In this document: positions 44,184 through 53,665 of the stretch, piece by piece
Numbering within the stretch: the first letter of the stretch is position 1
Layout of the letters: every line of letters begins with the position of its first letter
Made by a program: the position numbers and the translations under genes
The notes under the pieces: model-generated
The model's database searches: none
Told to the model about the DNA's origin: nothing
The model's input: only the letters and a program-made list of their open reading frames with translations
Origin: Phil1 sp964487565
GTDB lineage: Bacteria; Bacillota; Clostridia; Christensenellales; CAG-138
DNA: 64,000 nt
Direction: 5' to 3'
Assembly: GCA_964487565.1 (NCBI GenBank)
Contig: CAZARN010000007.1
Coordinates: forward strand, 74,510 to 138,509

Positions 44184-45425
44184 ATGAAGATCAAAAACGT
44201 TGTATGCTCCGCCGGACGCACCGGCTTCTTCTTTGACGACCAGCGCGCGATCAAACGCGGCGCAAAAAACGACGGCGCGGCCTACATCGGCGCGCCCGTG
44301 ACGGACGGCTTCACAAAGGTCCGTCAGGCCGGCGAATCTATCTCCGTGATGCTCGTGCTTGAAGACGGCCAGATCGCTTACGGCGACTGCGCGGCCGTGC
44401 AGTACAGCGGCGCCGGCGGACGCGATCCGCTCTTCCTTGCAAAGGATTTCATCCCCGTTATCGAAAAATACATCAAGCCCGCCCTCATCGGCCGCGAAGC
44501 GGACAGCTTCAAGGGTCTTTCAGAGATGATCGAGGCCATCACCGTTGACGGCAAGCGGCTCCACACCGCCATACGTTACGGCATGACCCAGGCCGTGCTC
44601 GACGCCGTCGCCAAGGCGACAGGCAGGCTCATGTGCGAAGTGGTCGCTGACGAATACGGCTGCACCATCGCGACCGAACCGCTGCATATTTTCACACAGT
44701 CAGGCGACGACCGTTACAACAATTCCGACAAGATGATAATGAAGGGCGCGGACGTGCTGCCCCATGCCCTCATCAACAACGTCAAGACCAAGCTTGGCGA
44801 ACACGGCGAGCTTCTTGAAGAGTATGTTGCATGGCTCCGTGACCGCGTGCTCAAGCTGCGCACGAGCGAAAGCTATCTGCCCATATTCCACATCGATGTT
44901 TACGGCACGATCGGCGCGGCCTTCGGCAACGACAACTATAAGGGCATGGCTGACTATCTTGCGAAGCTCGAGAAGATCGCGAAGCCGTTCCACCTTCGCA
45001 TTGAAGGCCCCATGGACGTTGAAGACCGCGAGAAGCAGATGCTTGCCCTCAAGGCGCTCACACGCGAGCTTGACGAGAGGCATATCAACGTTGAGATCGT
45101 CGCAGACGAATGGTGCAACACGCTCGAGGACATCAAGTATTTTGCCGATAACAAGGCCGGCCATATGATCCAGATCAAGACGCCTGACCTCGGCGGCATA
45201 AACAACACCGTTGAAGCCGTGCTTTACTGCAAGGCGAAGGGCGTTGGCGCTTATCAGGGCGGCACCTGCAATGAAACCGACCGCTCCGCGCAGGTTTGCG
45301 TGCATTGCGCGATGGCGACCCAGCCTGTGCAGATACTTGCAAAGCCCGGCATGGGCGTGGATGAAGGCTACATGATAGTTTACAACGAGATGCAGCGTAT
45401 ACTTGCACTGCGCAATGCCAGATAA
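44184..45425 (+). CDS. mal: Methylaspartate ammonia-lyase
   Basis: The 413-residue enolase-superfamily enzyme has exactly the length of the Clostridium tetanomorphum protein. His194 and Lys332 (in MIQIKTPDLGG) correspond to the catalytic pair, and Asp238, Glu274 and Asp308 to the metal ligands. It removes ammonia from 3-methylaspartate to give mesaconate. ATG 44184 follows TTGGAGGAA. A terminator follows the gene. Confidence 0.96.
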   Translation: MKIKNVVCSAGRTGFFFDDQRAIKRGAKNDGAAYIGAPVTDGFTKVRQAGESISVMLVLEDGQIAYGDCAAVQYSGAGGRDPLFLAKDFIPVIEKYIKPALIGREADSFKGLSEMIEAITVDGKRLHTAIRYGMTQAVLDAVAKATGRLMCEVVADEYGCTIATEPLHIFTQSGDDRYNNSDKMIMKGADVLPHALINNVKTKLGEHGELLEEYVAWLRDRVLKLRTSESYLPIFHIDVYGTIGAAFGNDNYKGMADYLAKLEKIAKPFHLRIEGPMDVEDREKQMLALKALTRELDERHINVEIVADEWCNTLEDIKYFADNKAGHMIQIKTPDLGGINNTVEAVLYCKAKGVGAYQGGTCNETDRSAQVCVHCAMATQPVQILAKPGMGVDEGYMIVYNEMQRILALRNAR

Positions 45426-45438
45426 TCATTCTTAATGC

Positions 45439-45475
45439 AAAAAGGGCTGCCGCATCACTGCGGCGGTCCTTTTTT
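45439..45475 (+). terminator. Terminator of the glutamate mutase-mal operon
   Basis: AAAAAGG with GCTGCCGC pairs with GCGGCGGT and CCTTTTTT around a 6-nt loop. One mismatch and one G-T pair occur in the stem. Confidence 0.85.
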
Positions 45476-45533
45476 ATGCCGTCGCGCACACACGCCGCTT
45501 TTGCGCGGCATATTGTATCACAGGAGGTGCTTT

Positions 45534-46598
45534 ATGAAAAAGCTTCTTGTTTTACTTATCGTTCCGGCGCTGATATTCATGTTGATCCCGCCCGTGTCGG
45601 CCGCCGGACTTCCGCCCTCGTCCGACACCGTGTATTACGGCATAGACGTTTCAAAATGGCAGGGCGATATAAACTTCGGATCCGTCGCGGACGACGGTAT
45701 TGAGATCGTATATATCCGCGTTGGGGCGGATAATGATTATGAGGATCCGCTTTTCGAAAAAAACTATGCCGGCGCAAAGGCTGCCGGCCTCAAGATCGGC
45801 TTTTACTTTTCGATGACCGCGTCGACCGAAGCCGAGGCCGCGGCGCAGGCCGACTTTTTCACGGGGCTGATCGCCGGCAAGGAATACGACTGTCTGCCCG
45901 CGATGGATTATGGCTTCACCCACAACATTTCAACCGCGACGGCCAACGCCAACGCGCTCGCCTTTCTCAAAGAGCTCAAGAAAAAAACCGGCGGCGACGC
46001 CGTGATATATACGGACGCTTACGGTGCGAGATCCGTTTGGAACAGCGCCGTTGCCTCCGAAGCGAAGCTTTGGGTGGCCCAATACGGCGTCAGCGAGCCT
46101 GAAGCCAACGGCAAATGGCCCGATTACGTCGGCTGGCAATACTCAGATACCGGTTCTGTGAGCGGCATAAGCGGCGATGTTGACAAGGATCATTTCACCG
46201 ACGGTATCCTGCTTGATGAACCCGCATCGGTTCCCGGCGATAAAATACCGCCCGCCGCCAAAACCCAAAAGCTTATCACGATAACCGTCGCGCGGGGCGA
46301 CACGCTCAGCGCGCTTGCCCGTGAATACGATACGACTGTCGGCGAGATAGTCCTTTTGAACAACATTAAGAATCCGGATCTCATCCTTGCGGGACAGGTG
46401 CTTTATATCCGCGTTGGCGCCGCCGACGGCGGGACGTGTGTGAATACCTATACCGTGAAGCGCGGCGATACCCTGACAAAGATCGCCGTACGCTTCGGCA
46501 CGACCGTCAGCCGTCTTGCCGCGATCAACGGGATACGCAACGTGAACCTCATTTTCATCGGACAGGTGCTGGATCTCGGCGCATGCGACAACGCCTGA
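45534..46598 (+). CDS. Secreted GH25-fold protein with two LysM domains, catalytic Glu replaced by Gly
   Basis: The 354-residue protein has a signal peptide (1-24, VSAAG), a GH25 domain (about 34-230; YYGIDVSKWQGDI with Asp38, VGWQYSDTG) and two LysM repeats (about 243-290 and 300-347) that bind peptidoglycan. GH25 muramidases use an Asp-x-Glu pair on strand 4. Here the segment is PAMDYG (Asp125-Tyr-Gly127), so the acid Glu is missing. The protein may be a wall-binding non-enzyme. ATG 45534 follows AGGAGGTG. Confidence 0.85.
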   Translation: MKKLLVLLIVPALIFMLIPPVSAAGLPPSSDTVYYGIDVSKWQGDINFGSVADDGIEIVYIRVGADNDYEDPLFEKNYAGAKAAGLKIGFYFSMTASTEAEAAAQADFFTGLIAGKEYDCLPAMDYGFTHNISTATANANALAFLKELKKKTGGDAVIYTDAYGARSVWNSAVASEAKLWVAQYGVSEPEANGKWPDYVGWQYSDTGSVSGISGDVDKDHFTDGILLDEPASVPGDKIPPAAKTQKLITITVARGDTLSALAREYDTTVGEIVLLNNIKNPDLILAGQVLYIRVGAADGGTCVNTYTVKRGDTLTKIAVRFGTTVSRLAAINGIRNVNLIFIGQVLDLGACDNA

Positions 46599-46678
46599 GC
46601 GACCCGGCCGCCGCAATATACAAGGCCGCTGCGTGAGGCCGTATTGGCTTAAAACGCCCGACGTGATAAAATATAATC

Positions 46679-48202
46679 ATGAAAGCGAACGGCGGCGAAA
46701 AAAGCATATTCAACAGATATTCCGGCGGAAGATTTGCCGCGGGCCTTGGCGCGGACGCCGCAGCGCTTGCCGTTTGCAGCGCCCTTGCGGTCATATGCAC
46801 TCTGTTTTTGAAGGCCGAGCTGCTGTCCGCGGCAATAACCGGCATTTCCGTGATCACCGCCACGGTGTTCACGCGCAATATGCTCCACGGGATACTGACA
46901 AGCGTATTCGCGGCGCTTGCAGGCGTGATCCTTCTCGGCAACACGCTGACGCTGCATCCGCTGCTCGCTTATTTTCTGCTTCTTGTGATCTACCTTGCGA
47001 TGGCCGTGCTTGTGGGCGGGTTCATCGGCCAACTCAGCTCTGAACTGAAAAAAACAAAGCAGCAATACGATCAGGCCAAGCTGATAAACGATATCAATCA
47101 GCGCCTGCTGCTCTCCCCCGCCTCCGAAAGTCTGGAGCTAATCACGCTTGAATCCATGTGCGAGCTGACCGGCAAGCCCGGCGTGGTGTATCAGCACGGC
47201 GCGGACGGCATAAAAAGCTGCTGCATGATTCCGCGCTGGCTCATCGTATATCCAAGCGAGCTCAACGCCGCCGAGGCCTGCTTTGCTACCGGCAAACGCT
47301 GCGGCGTCGGCACGGATTCGTTCAGTTCTTCTTCCTTTATGTATATACCCGTTATCTCCCGCGGGGAGGTGATGTGCGTCGTTGCGATGCGCTTCGGTTT
47401 TGACAAATACCCCGGCGAGGAGCTGCTTACAGCGATGGATCTTATCGTATCTCAGGCGGCGCTTGCGCTTGCAAGGCGCGAGCTTATCGATGAGCAGCAC
47501 AGCATACTGATGGAAAGTGAAAAGGAAAAAATTCGCAACGACTTTTTGCGCGCGATCTCACACGATCTGCGCACACCGCTTGCCGGTATCATCAGCGCCT
47601 GTTCCACGATCGAGGAAAGCGACGAAAAGCTTTCCGCCGGGTCGCGCATCGAGCTTGTGCAGGATATTCACACCGAGGCCGAATGGCTTCTGCGCATGGT
47701 TGAAAACCTTCTTTCCGTCACCCGCGTAAGCGGCGGCCCGGACATGCTCAAAACCACGCTTGAGCCTGTTGATGAGATCATATGGGACGCCGTCGGGCGC
47801 ATCCGCCTCCGTTACCCCGAGGCAGAGGTTCGCGTGAACACGCCTGAGGAAGTGCTGCTTGTTGAGATGGATGCGACGCTTATCGTGCAGGTTCTGACAA
47901 ATCTCATGGAAAACGCGATAAAGTATTCCGGCGGCGGATGGCCTGTGGATGTTTCCGTTATAAGGGAACCGGGCGCCGCCTGTTTCACGGTGCGGGATCA
48001 CGGCAACGGATTGAGCGCCGCCGCGATCAACGCGCTTTTCAAAGCCACAGCCGTGCGTGACGGCGGCGGCAACCACGGACTTGGCATAGGGCTTTCCATC
48101 TGCCGCACGATCGTAATGGCGCACGGCGGGCAAATAGAGGGTGCAAACGTAGAGGACGGAGGCGCGATCTTTCGCTTTACGCTTCCGATGGAGGATGAAT
48201 GA
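46679..48202 (+). CDS. Sensor histidine kinase, KdpD C-terminal-like
   Basis: The 507-residue kinase has DUF4118-type membrane helices (four, about 20-120), a GAF-like domain and a kinase core: H box DFLRAISHDLRTPLAG, N box NLMENAIKYS, G boxes VRDHGNGL and GLGIGLS. This is the layout of KdpD without its N-terminal KdpD/USP domains. No potassium-uptake genes (kdpFABC) are nearby. The ATG has no clear ribosome site. The gene overlaps the response regulator by 4 nt (ATGA). Confidence 0.87.
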   Translation: MKANGGEKSIFNRYSGGRFAAGLGADAAALAVCSALAVICTLFLKAELLSAAITGISVITATVFTRNMLHGILTSVFAALAGVILLGNTLTLHPLLAYFLLLVIYLAMAVLVGGFIGQLSSELKKTKQQYDQAKLINDINQRLLLSPASESLELITLESMCELTGKPGVVYQHGADGIKSCCMIPRWLIVYPSELNAAEACFATGKRCGVGTDSFSSSSFMYIPVISRGEVMCVVAMRFGFDKYPGEELLTAMDLIVSQAALALARRELIDEQHSILMESEKEKIRNDFLRAISHDLRTPLAGIISACSTIEESDEKLSAGSRIELVQDIHTEAEWLLRMVENLLSVTRVSGGPDMLKTTLEPVDEIIWDAVGRIRLRYPEAEVRVNTPEEVLLVEMDATLIVQVLTNLMENAIKYSGGGWPVDVSVIREPGAACFTVRDHGNGLSAAAINALFKATAVRDGGGNHGLGIGLSICRTIVMAHGGQIEGANVEDGGAIFRFTLPMEDE

Positions 48203-48915
48203 ACAACGGTATTTGCGTACTTGTGGTCGAGGACGACACGAGAATACTTGACGTGCTCGAGAAGCTGCTTTCGGCAAACGGTTATCAGATACTCACCGCC
48301 GAAAACGGTCAGATAGCCGTTTCCATGATAAGCTCGCATTGTCCGGACATGGTGCTGCTTGATCTTGGACTGCCGGAATTGAGCGGGCTTGCGGTCCTGC
48401 GTCAGATCCGGCCGTGGTACGGCAAGCCCGTCATCGTGGTTTCAGCGCACGGGCATGAGCAGGAAAAGGTCGCGGCGCTTGATCTCGGCGCGGACGATTA
48501 TATCACCAAACCGTTCGGCGCGTCGGAACTGCTTGCGCGGATGCGCACGGCGCTTCGCCACCGCAACGTGCGCGAAACGGGCGATGAACATCCGGAGGGA
48601 CAATACTCGACCGGCGGCTTTCTGATCGATTACGACCTTCGCAAGGTCTTTGTTGACTCCGAAGAAATTCACCTGACCGCCGTGGAATACAATATCGTTG
48701 AACTCATTTCGCGTCATCACGGTCACGTTTTGACTTATGACTATATTCTAAAAACCCTTTGGGGGCCTTACTGGGCGCCTGACAACAACAAGATCCTTCG
48801 CGTCAACATGGTCAACATAAGGCGCAAGATCGAAAAGCCGCAATCGGCCCCTCGATATATACTCACAGAAATCGGCGTCGGCTATCGCATGGCGACGGAC
48901 GAGACAGAAGAATGA
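48199..48915 (+). CDS. OmpR/KdpE-type response regulator
   Basis: The 238-residue regulator has a receiver domain (acidic pocket Glu11-Asp12-Asp13, phosphoacceptor Asp55 in LLDLGLPE, ITKPFGA) and a winged-helix DNA-binding domain (LTAVEYNIVELIS, LRVNMVNIRRKIE, GVGYRM). It is partnered with the preceding kinase. Targets are unknown. The convergent opp genes or the GH25 gene are candidates only by position. Confidence 0.92.
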   Translation: MNNGICVLVVEDDTRILDVLEKLLSANGYQILTAENGQIAVSMISSHCPDMVLLDLGLPELSGLAVLRQIRPWYGKPVIVVSAHGHEQEKVAALDLGADDYITKPFGASELLARMRTALRHRNVRETGDEHPEGQYSTGGFLIDYDLRKVFVDSEEIHLTAVEYNIVELISRHHGHVLTYDYILKTLWGPYWAPDNNKILRVNMVNIRRKIEKPQSAPRYILTEIGVGYRMATDETEE

Positions 48916-48952
48916 ACGGACGCTCCGGCAGTATCTGCCGGGGCGTCCGTTC
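48914..48952. terminator. Strong hairpin between response regulator and opp genes
   Basis: GAACGGACGC (48914-48923) with CCGGCAG (48925-48931) pairs with CTGCCGG and GCGTCCGTTC (48943-48952), with one mismatch. It starts at the regulator stop codon. U tracts are weak on both sides, so termination is probable but not certain. It serves two convergent genes. Confidence 0.65.
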
Positions 48953-48978
48953 CAACAAGGAGAGAACTGTCAACTCAT

Positions 48979-50673
48979 TCAGTTTTCAACCGGGGTCACA
49001 TACTTGAGCATATACACGCTCATTATCGTGTTGCCCGCAGGCCATTCCTGCCAGCCCTGCCAACGGTCCGCGCGATACACTTCAACATAGTATTCCATGT
49101 AAAGCGGGATGTACGGCGCGTCTTCATAAACGATCTTCTGCATGTCATAGACCATCTGAAGACGGGCTTCCTCGTCAAGCTCCGAATTCTGCTGCTCGTA
49201 CAGCGCGTCATAATCGGCGTTGCTGTAATTGCAGTCGCTCGCGCCGCCGATCGCATCGGTGGTGAGGTTATAGAGCATGTATGAAGGATCGTACTTCACG
49301 CCCCAGCCCCAGATGAGGATATCGGTGTTGAAGTTTTCGGAATAAACGATCTCGGTCTGACGGGCGCTGTCCACAAACTCGATCGTTGTCTCAACGCCTA
49401 TGTCCTTCCAGTTGCTCTGAAGTATGAGACCGGTCTCGCGATGCTTCTCCATACAGGTGAAGCGGAAGGAAAGCTTGTTGCCCTCCGCGTCCTCGCGGAT
49501 GCCGTCGCCGTCGGTATCGGTGAAGCCCGCCGCCTCAAGCACGGCCTTTGCCTGCTCCGGGTTATATGAACGCAGCTCGTCGCCTTCCGGCTGCCAATGC
49601 CACTTGCCCGCGGAATCAGGGATGATCGTCACGCAATTGGTTGCAAGGCCGCCCTTTGCATACTCGATTATCTTGTCCCTGTCGATCGCCCAGTCAAGCG
49701 CGGTGCGCACGGCGGGATTGAGCATGAGCGGATTGCCCTTTGATTCTGCCGAATCCCAGCAGTTGAACGCGATTTCGGTGAAGCCAAGCTGGTTATATGT
49801 ATGGATGCCGGCATATTCAAGGCCCTTCACATACTCAAGCTGAGAGGATTCGATCTCCATAAAGTCTATCTCGCCGCTCTCAAACGCCTGCACCACAGTG
49901 TCCGGATTTGCAAAGAACACATAGATCAGCTGGTCGATCTTGGGAAGCTCGCCCCAGTAGTTCTCGTTGAGCTCATACTTGACATATTCGCCCTCGGAGA
50001 AATCAGCAAGCTTGTACGGGCCGGTGCCGATCATTTCCTCATTGGCAAACTGGCTCATCTTGTCCGGCGTATCATACTGTGAGAAAATGTGTTCCGGCAC
50101 GATATAGAGCATTGCGGAAACCATGTTCACCATCGGTTTTTCGGTGATGAAGCGCACGGTGTAATCATCAACCTTTTCAATGGTCGTTATCGGTTCGATC
50201 GTTGAATAATACACGCCAAGCTGGAAATCCTTCGTCGTCTGATAGGTGTAAACAACGTCGTCCGCGGTGAATTTTTCGCCGTCATGCCAATAGACGTCGT
50301 CCCTGAGGTGGAATGTCCAGGTAAGTCCGTCGTCAGATACTTCCCAGCTCTTGGCAAGGATCGGGGTAAGCTCCAGATTCTGGTCATAATCGAAAAGCAC
50401 CTCATATACCTGGCGGGAATACACCTGCTTGGAGCCCATGCCAAGGGTAGTCATCGGGTTCCTGGTATCGGGGGTATCGGTTGTTGCCACACGCAGCACA
50501 AGGGGCTCATCGCTGCCCTCTTCCACAGCCTGAGTGGCTTCGGGAGAAGCAGTTCCCTGCTGAGACTCTCCGCCCTCCGCAGGGGAGGTTTCAGGCTCAA
50601 CGGTCCCGCCGCAGGCCGAGGCAAGCGAAAGCACCATAATGAGCGCAAGAATCATTGCGAGCGTCTTTTTCAT
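48979..50673 (-). CDS. ABC transporter substrate-binding lipoprotein (peptide/SBP family 5)
   Basis: The 564-residue lipoprotein has a signal peptide ending LASACGG (lipidated Cys21), a Glu/Ser/Thr linker and the family 5 solute-binding fold: LTPILAKSWEVSDDGLTWTFHLRDDVYWHDG-type start motif, GTGPYKL and YNPEQAKAVLEAAGF. It would deliver peptides to the OppBCDF transporter encoded upstream. ATG 50673 is used because the signal sequence starts there. It is the last gene of the operon. Confidence 0.9.
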   Translation of the reverse strand: MKKTLAMILALIMVLSLASACGGTVEPETSPAEGGESQQGTASPEATQAVEEGSDEPLVLRVATTDTPDTRNPMTTLGMGSKQVYSRQVYEVLFDYDQNLELTPILAKSWEVSDDGLTWTFHLRDDVYWHDGEKFTADDVVYTYQTTKDFQLGVYYSTIEPITTIEKVDDYTVRFITEKPMVNMVSAMLYIVPEHIFSQYDTPDKMSQFANEEMIGTGPYKLADFSEGEYVKYELNENYWGELPKIDQLIYVFFANPDTVVQAFESGEIDFMEIESSQLEYVKGLEYAGIHTYNQLGFTEIAFNCWDSAESKGNPLMLNPAVRTALDWAIDRDKIIEYAKGGLATNCVTIIPDSAGKWHWQPEGDELRSYNPEQAKAVLEAAGFTDTDGDGIREDAEGNKLSFRFTCMEKHRETGLILQSNWKDIGVETTIEFVDSARQTEIVYSENFNTDILIWGWGVKYDPSYMLYNLTTDAIGGASDCNYSNADYDALYEQQNSELDEEARLQMVYDMQKIVYEDAPYIPLYMEYYVEVYRADRWQGWQEWPAGNTIMSVYMLKYVTPVEN

Positions 50674-50742
50674 GATCAGTTTCCTTTCTGCAAGTTTATA
50701 TTCTCTCGCCGCGCTTTTTTGCACGGCGCAAGAGTCGTTTTG

Positions 50743-51759
50743 TTACTTCCGGCGCAGCTCGCTCAGCGGCGCCTGCGGATAATGACAATAGATATAGTGA
50801 TCGGGTTCTATCTCGCGCAGCACGGGCTCCTCCCGGCTGCATTTTTCCTGCGCGCAGGGGCATCTCGGATGGAATCTGCATCCCTTCGGCAGATCGACGG
50901 CGCTCGGCGTTTCACCGCGAAGCACGATGCGTTCCGTGCGGTGTTTCTCGCCCACCATCGCCAGTATGCTGACAAGCGCCTGCGAATAAGGATGCTGGCA
51001 GCCACCGGCGATCAGATCGGCGCTCCCTATCTCCATTATCTTCCCGAGATACATCACGGCGATCCTGTCGCTGATGAGCCACGCAAGCGCAAGGTCATGC
51101 GTGATGAACAGGAACGATGTGCCCTTCTGCTCCTTCATATTGACGAAAAGCTGAAGTATATCCGCGCGAACCGATGCGTCAAGCATCGAAACGGGTTCGT
51201 CCGCCACGATGAAATCCGGGCTCATTATGAAACAGGTGGCAATGCTTACGCGCTGCCTCTGTCCGCCGGAAAGCTCATGCGGATATCTGTAAAGATACTC
51301 GATCGCGGGACGCAGTCCGGCAAACTCAAGCGCCTGCACCGCAAGGTTTTCCTTTTCTGCAAGTGAAAGTGCGCGCTTGGTTAAGGTTAGCGGCTCCGTC
51401 ACGATCTCAAAAACGTTGAAGCGCGGATTGAGCGACTGATACGGATCCTGAAACACCATTTGGGCGCGGCTGCGGAACTCCTTCATGAACTGCCTGTCAC
51501 GGCTGCGCACGGGCATACCGTCAAAGAGCATCTCGCTTGAATTTGAGTTGACAAGCTGAAGCATCGCACGTCCCGTTGTTGTCTTGCCGGAACCTGATTC
51601 GCCGACAAGCGCCACGATCTCGCCCTTGCCCACGCTCAGATCGATATGATCCACGGCGTGAACGACCTTCTGTTTGTGCAGCAGCTTGTCGTCGATGAAG
51701 CTTTGTCCGATCTTGAAATTCACAACAAGATCCTTTGCGCTTATCATGCTTTCGCTCAT
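50743..51759 (-). CDS. oppF: Oligopeptide ABC transporter ATP-binding protein OppF
   Basis: The 338-residue ATPase has Walker A GESGSGKTT, signature LSGGQRQR, Walker B FIVADEPVSMLD and the C-terminal oligopeptide/dipeptide extension with CRFHPRCPCAQEKC, a Cys-rich motif that can bind an Fe-S cluster in this group. It powers peptide uptake with OppD. It overlaps oppD as ATGA. Confidence 0.92.
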   Translation of the reverse strand: MSESMISAKDLVVNFKIGQSFIDDKLLHKQKVVHAVDHIDLSVGKGEIVALVGESGSGKTTTGRAMLQLVNSNSSEMLFDGMPVRSRDRQFMKEFRSRAQMVFQDPYQSLNPRFNVFEIVTEPLTLTKRALSLAEKENLAVQALEFAGLRPAIEYLYRYPHELSGGQRQRVSIATCFIMSPDFIVADEPVSMLDASVRADILQLFVNMKEQKGTSFLFITHDLALAWLISDRIAVMYLGKIMEIGSADLIAGGCQHPYSQALVSILAMVGEKHRTERIVLRGETPSAVDLPKGCRFHPRCPCAQEKCSREEPVLREIEPDHYIYCHYPQAPLSELRRK

Positions 51760-52730
51760 TTTGCACCCCTCCTCAGATGGCAGGCGACAAAATGCCTGTC
51801 GTTGTTTTCATCGATGAGCAGAGGTTCCGAACAGCGGCATTCCTCCGTCGGGGACATATGGCAGCGCGCCGCGAAACGGCAGCCCGCCGGCGGATTGAAC
51901 AGATCCGGCGGATCGCCCGGTATCGACTTCACCATCACGCGCTCGTGATATATATTCGGGAATGAACTGATAAGCCTTTGCGTGTACGGATGGCGCGGAT
52001 CGGTCACGACCTCTTCCGTGTTGCCCATCTCAACGATCTTTCCGGCATACATCACCGCGATCCTGTCACAGGTTTCCGTGATTATGGAAAGGTCGTGCGT
52101 GATCATTATCATGCTCATGCCGAGTTTCTTTTTGAGGCTGTTGATAAGATCGATTATCTGCGCCTGGACCATCACGTCGAGCGCCGTGGTCGGTTCATCG
52201 CCTATCACGAGCCTCGGATTGCATGCAAGCGCCATGGCTATTATCGCCCTTTGCCTCATTCCGCCCGAAAACTCATGCGGATAGCGCCGCATCATCGCAG
52301 GGTTTATCTCAACAAGCTCGAAAAGGTCCTTGACCCGTTCCATGGCTTCCTTGTTCGATATGTGCTCGTGGATGAGGATCGCCTCGGCGATCTGGTCGCT
52401 CACGGTCTTCACGGGATTGCGCGCATTCATTGCGCCCTGGAATATCATCGATATCTCCTTCCAGCGCAGGTCTCTCAGCTCTTCTTCGGAAATGTGCGTG
52501 ATATCCCTGCCGCCGAACACGATCTCGCCGCCAACGATATTTCCCTCCGGCGGGAGCAGCCGGATTATCGATAAGGCTGTTGTGGTTTTGCCGCATCCGG
52601 ATTCCCCGACGAGGCCGATTGATTCGCCCTTGTCAAGATAGAAGCTGACGCCGTCCACCGCCTTGACCTCTCCCTTGGTGACTTTGAAATATGTTCTTAA
52701 TTCATTGACCTCAAGCAGTCTTTCAGTCAT
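51756..52730 (-). CDS. oppD: Oligopeptide ABC transporter ATP-binding protein OppD
   Basis: The 324-residue ATPase has Walker A GESGCGKTT, a signature FSGGMRQR, Walker B LVIGDEPTTALD and the C-terminal CRFAARCHMSPTEEC motif. ATG 52730 begins MTERLLEVNELRTYF and replaces a longer open frame. It lies 2 nt after the oppC stop. Confidence 0.92.
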   Translation of the reverse strand: MTERLLEVNELRTYFKVTKGEVKAVDGVSFYLDKGESIGLVGESGCGKTTTALSIIRLLPPEGNIVGGEIVFGGRDITHISEEELRDLRWKEISMIFQGAMNARNPVKTVSDQIAEAILIHEHISNKEAMERVKDLFELVEINPAMMRRYPHEFSGGMRQRAIIAMALACNPRLVIGDEPTTALDVMVQAQIIDLINSLKKKLGMSMIMITHDLSIITETCDRIAVMYAGKIVEMGNTEEVVTDPRHPYTQRLISSFPNIYHERVMVKSIPGDPPDLFNPPAGCRFAARCHMSPTEECRCSEPLLIDENNDRHFVACHLRRGAK

Positions 52731-52732
52731 TT

Positions 52733-53650
52733 TTAGCGCCTCCTGAGTTTGGGGTTGAGGATCTCGTCGAACCCGTATCCGATGAACACAAAGCTCGACG
52801 CAAGGCCGACAAGGCAAATGCCCGCCGGGATGAACAACCACCAGTATCCTGATGATATCGCGCCGTTTTCACGGGCGGAGCGCAAAAGCTGTCCCCATGT
52901 CGGAATGGTGGGATCGCCTATGCCGAGGAAGGCCAGCGTCGATTCCGAAATGATGGCGTTCTGCACAAGCAATATGATGTTTGAAAACACAAGCGGGAAG
53001 ACGTTGGGCAGGATATGCTTGCACATTATATACACATCCGAAGCGCCTATCGAGCGGGCGCGCTCAACATAGCTGCGCTGCTTGATGGACATCGTCTGCG
53101 CCCTCACAAGACGCGCCGTGCTCGTCCAGCCCGTGATGCCGAGAATGAGTATTATGTTGTTGAAGCTTTGGCCGACGATGGCGGCGATCGTCAGTATCAG
53201 CGGCAGCGACGGGATGAGCATGAACACCTCCGTCACGCGCATGAGGATTATATCAACGACCCCGCCGTAATATCCGGCCGCTATGCCGACGGTCGTGCCG
53301 ATGAGTACGATCAGCAGCGCAACGAATATGCCGATCTCAAGCGAAGCCCGCGTGCCGTAAATGATCGATCCGAACACGTCGCGTCCAAGCTCGTCAAAGC
53401 CAAGCTTGAACTGTTCCGTCGGAGCGCCGATACGCGGCCCGAGAAAATACGTTGCGTGATCATAGTTGTAGATCAACGGGCCGACGAAGGCCACAAGCAG
53501 GAAAAATCCAAGCAGGCACACGCCGAATACCGCCCGCTTGTTGCCGAAAAACAAGCTGAGATTCTTTTTTATGTTCCTTGAACGCAGCTCTTTTTCGCGG
53601 CGACGCAGCTCGTCCTTATGTTCATTGGGATTGATTGCCTGTTCACTCAC
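52733..53650 (-). CDS. oppC: Oligopeptide ABC transporter permease OppC
   Basis: The 305-residue permease has an N-terminal charged segment, a first helix (about 38-58) and the BPD_transp_1 domain with five more helices. The EAA-type loop reads ERARSIGASDVYIMCKHILPN. PRIGAPTEQFKLGFDELGRDVF is typical of OppC/DppC. The start codon is GTG 53650, with GGGGGTG upstream. It pairs with OppB. Confidence 0.92.
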   Translation of the reverse strand: MSEQAINPNEHKDELRRREKELRSRNIKKNLSLFFGNKRAVFGVCLLGFFLLVAFVGPLIYNYDHATYFLGPRIGAPTEQFKLGFDELGRDVFGSIIYGTRASLEIGIFVALLIVLIGTTVGIAAGYYGGVVDIILMRVTEVFMLIPSLPLILTIAAIVGQSFNNIILILGITGWTSTARLVRAQTMSIKQRSYVERARSIGASDVYIMCKHILPNVFPLVFSNIILLVQNAIISESTLAFLGIGDPTIPTWGQLLRSARENGAISSGYWWLFIPAGICLVGLASSFVFIGYGFDEILNPKLRRR

Positions 53651-53665
53651 AGTCCGGCACCCCCT

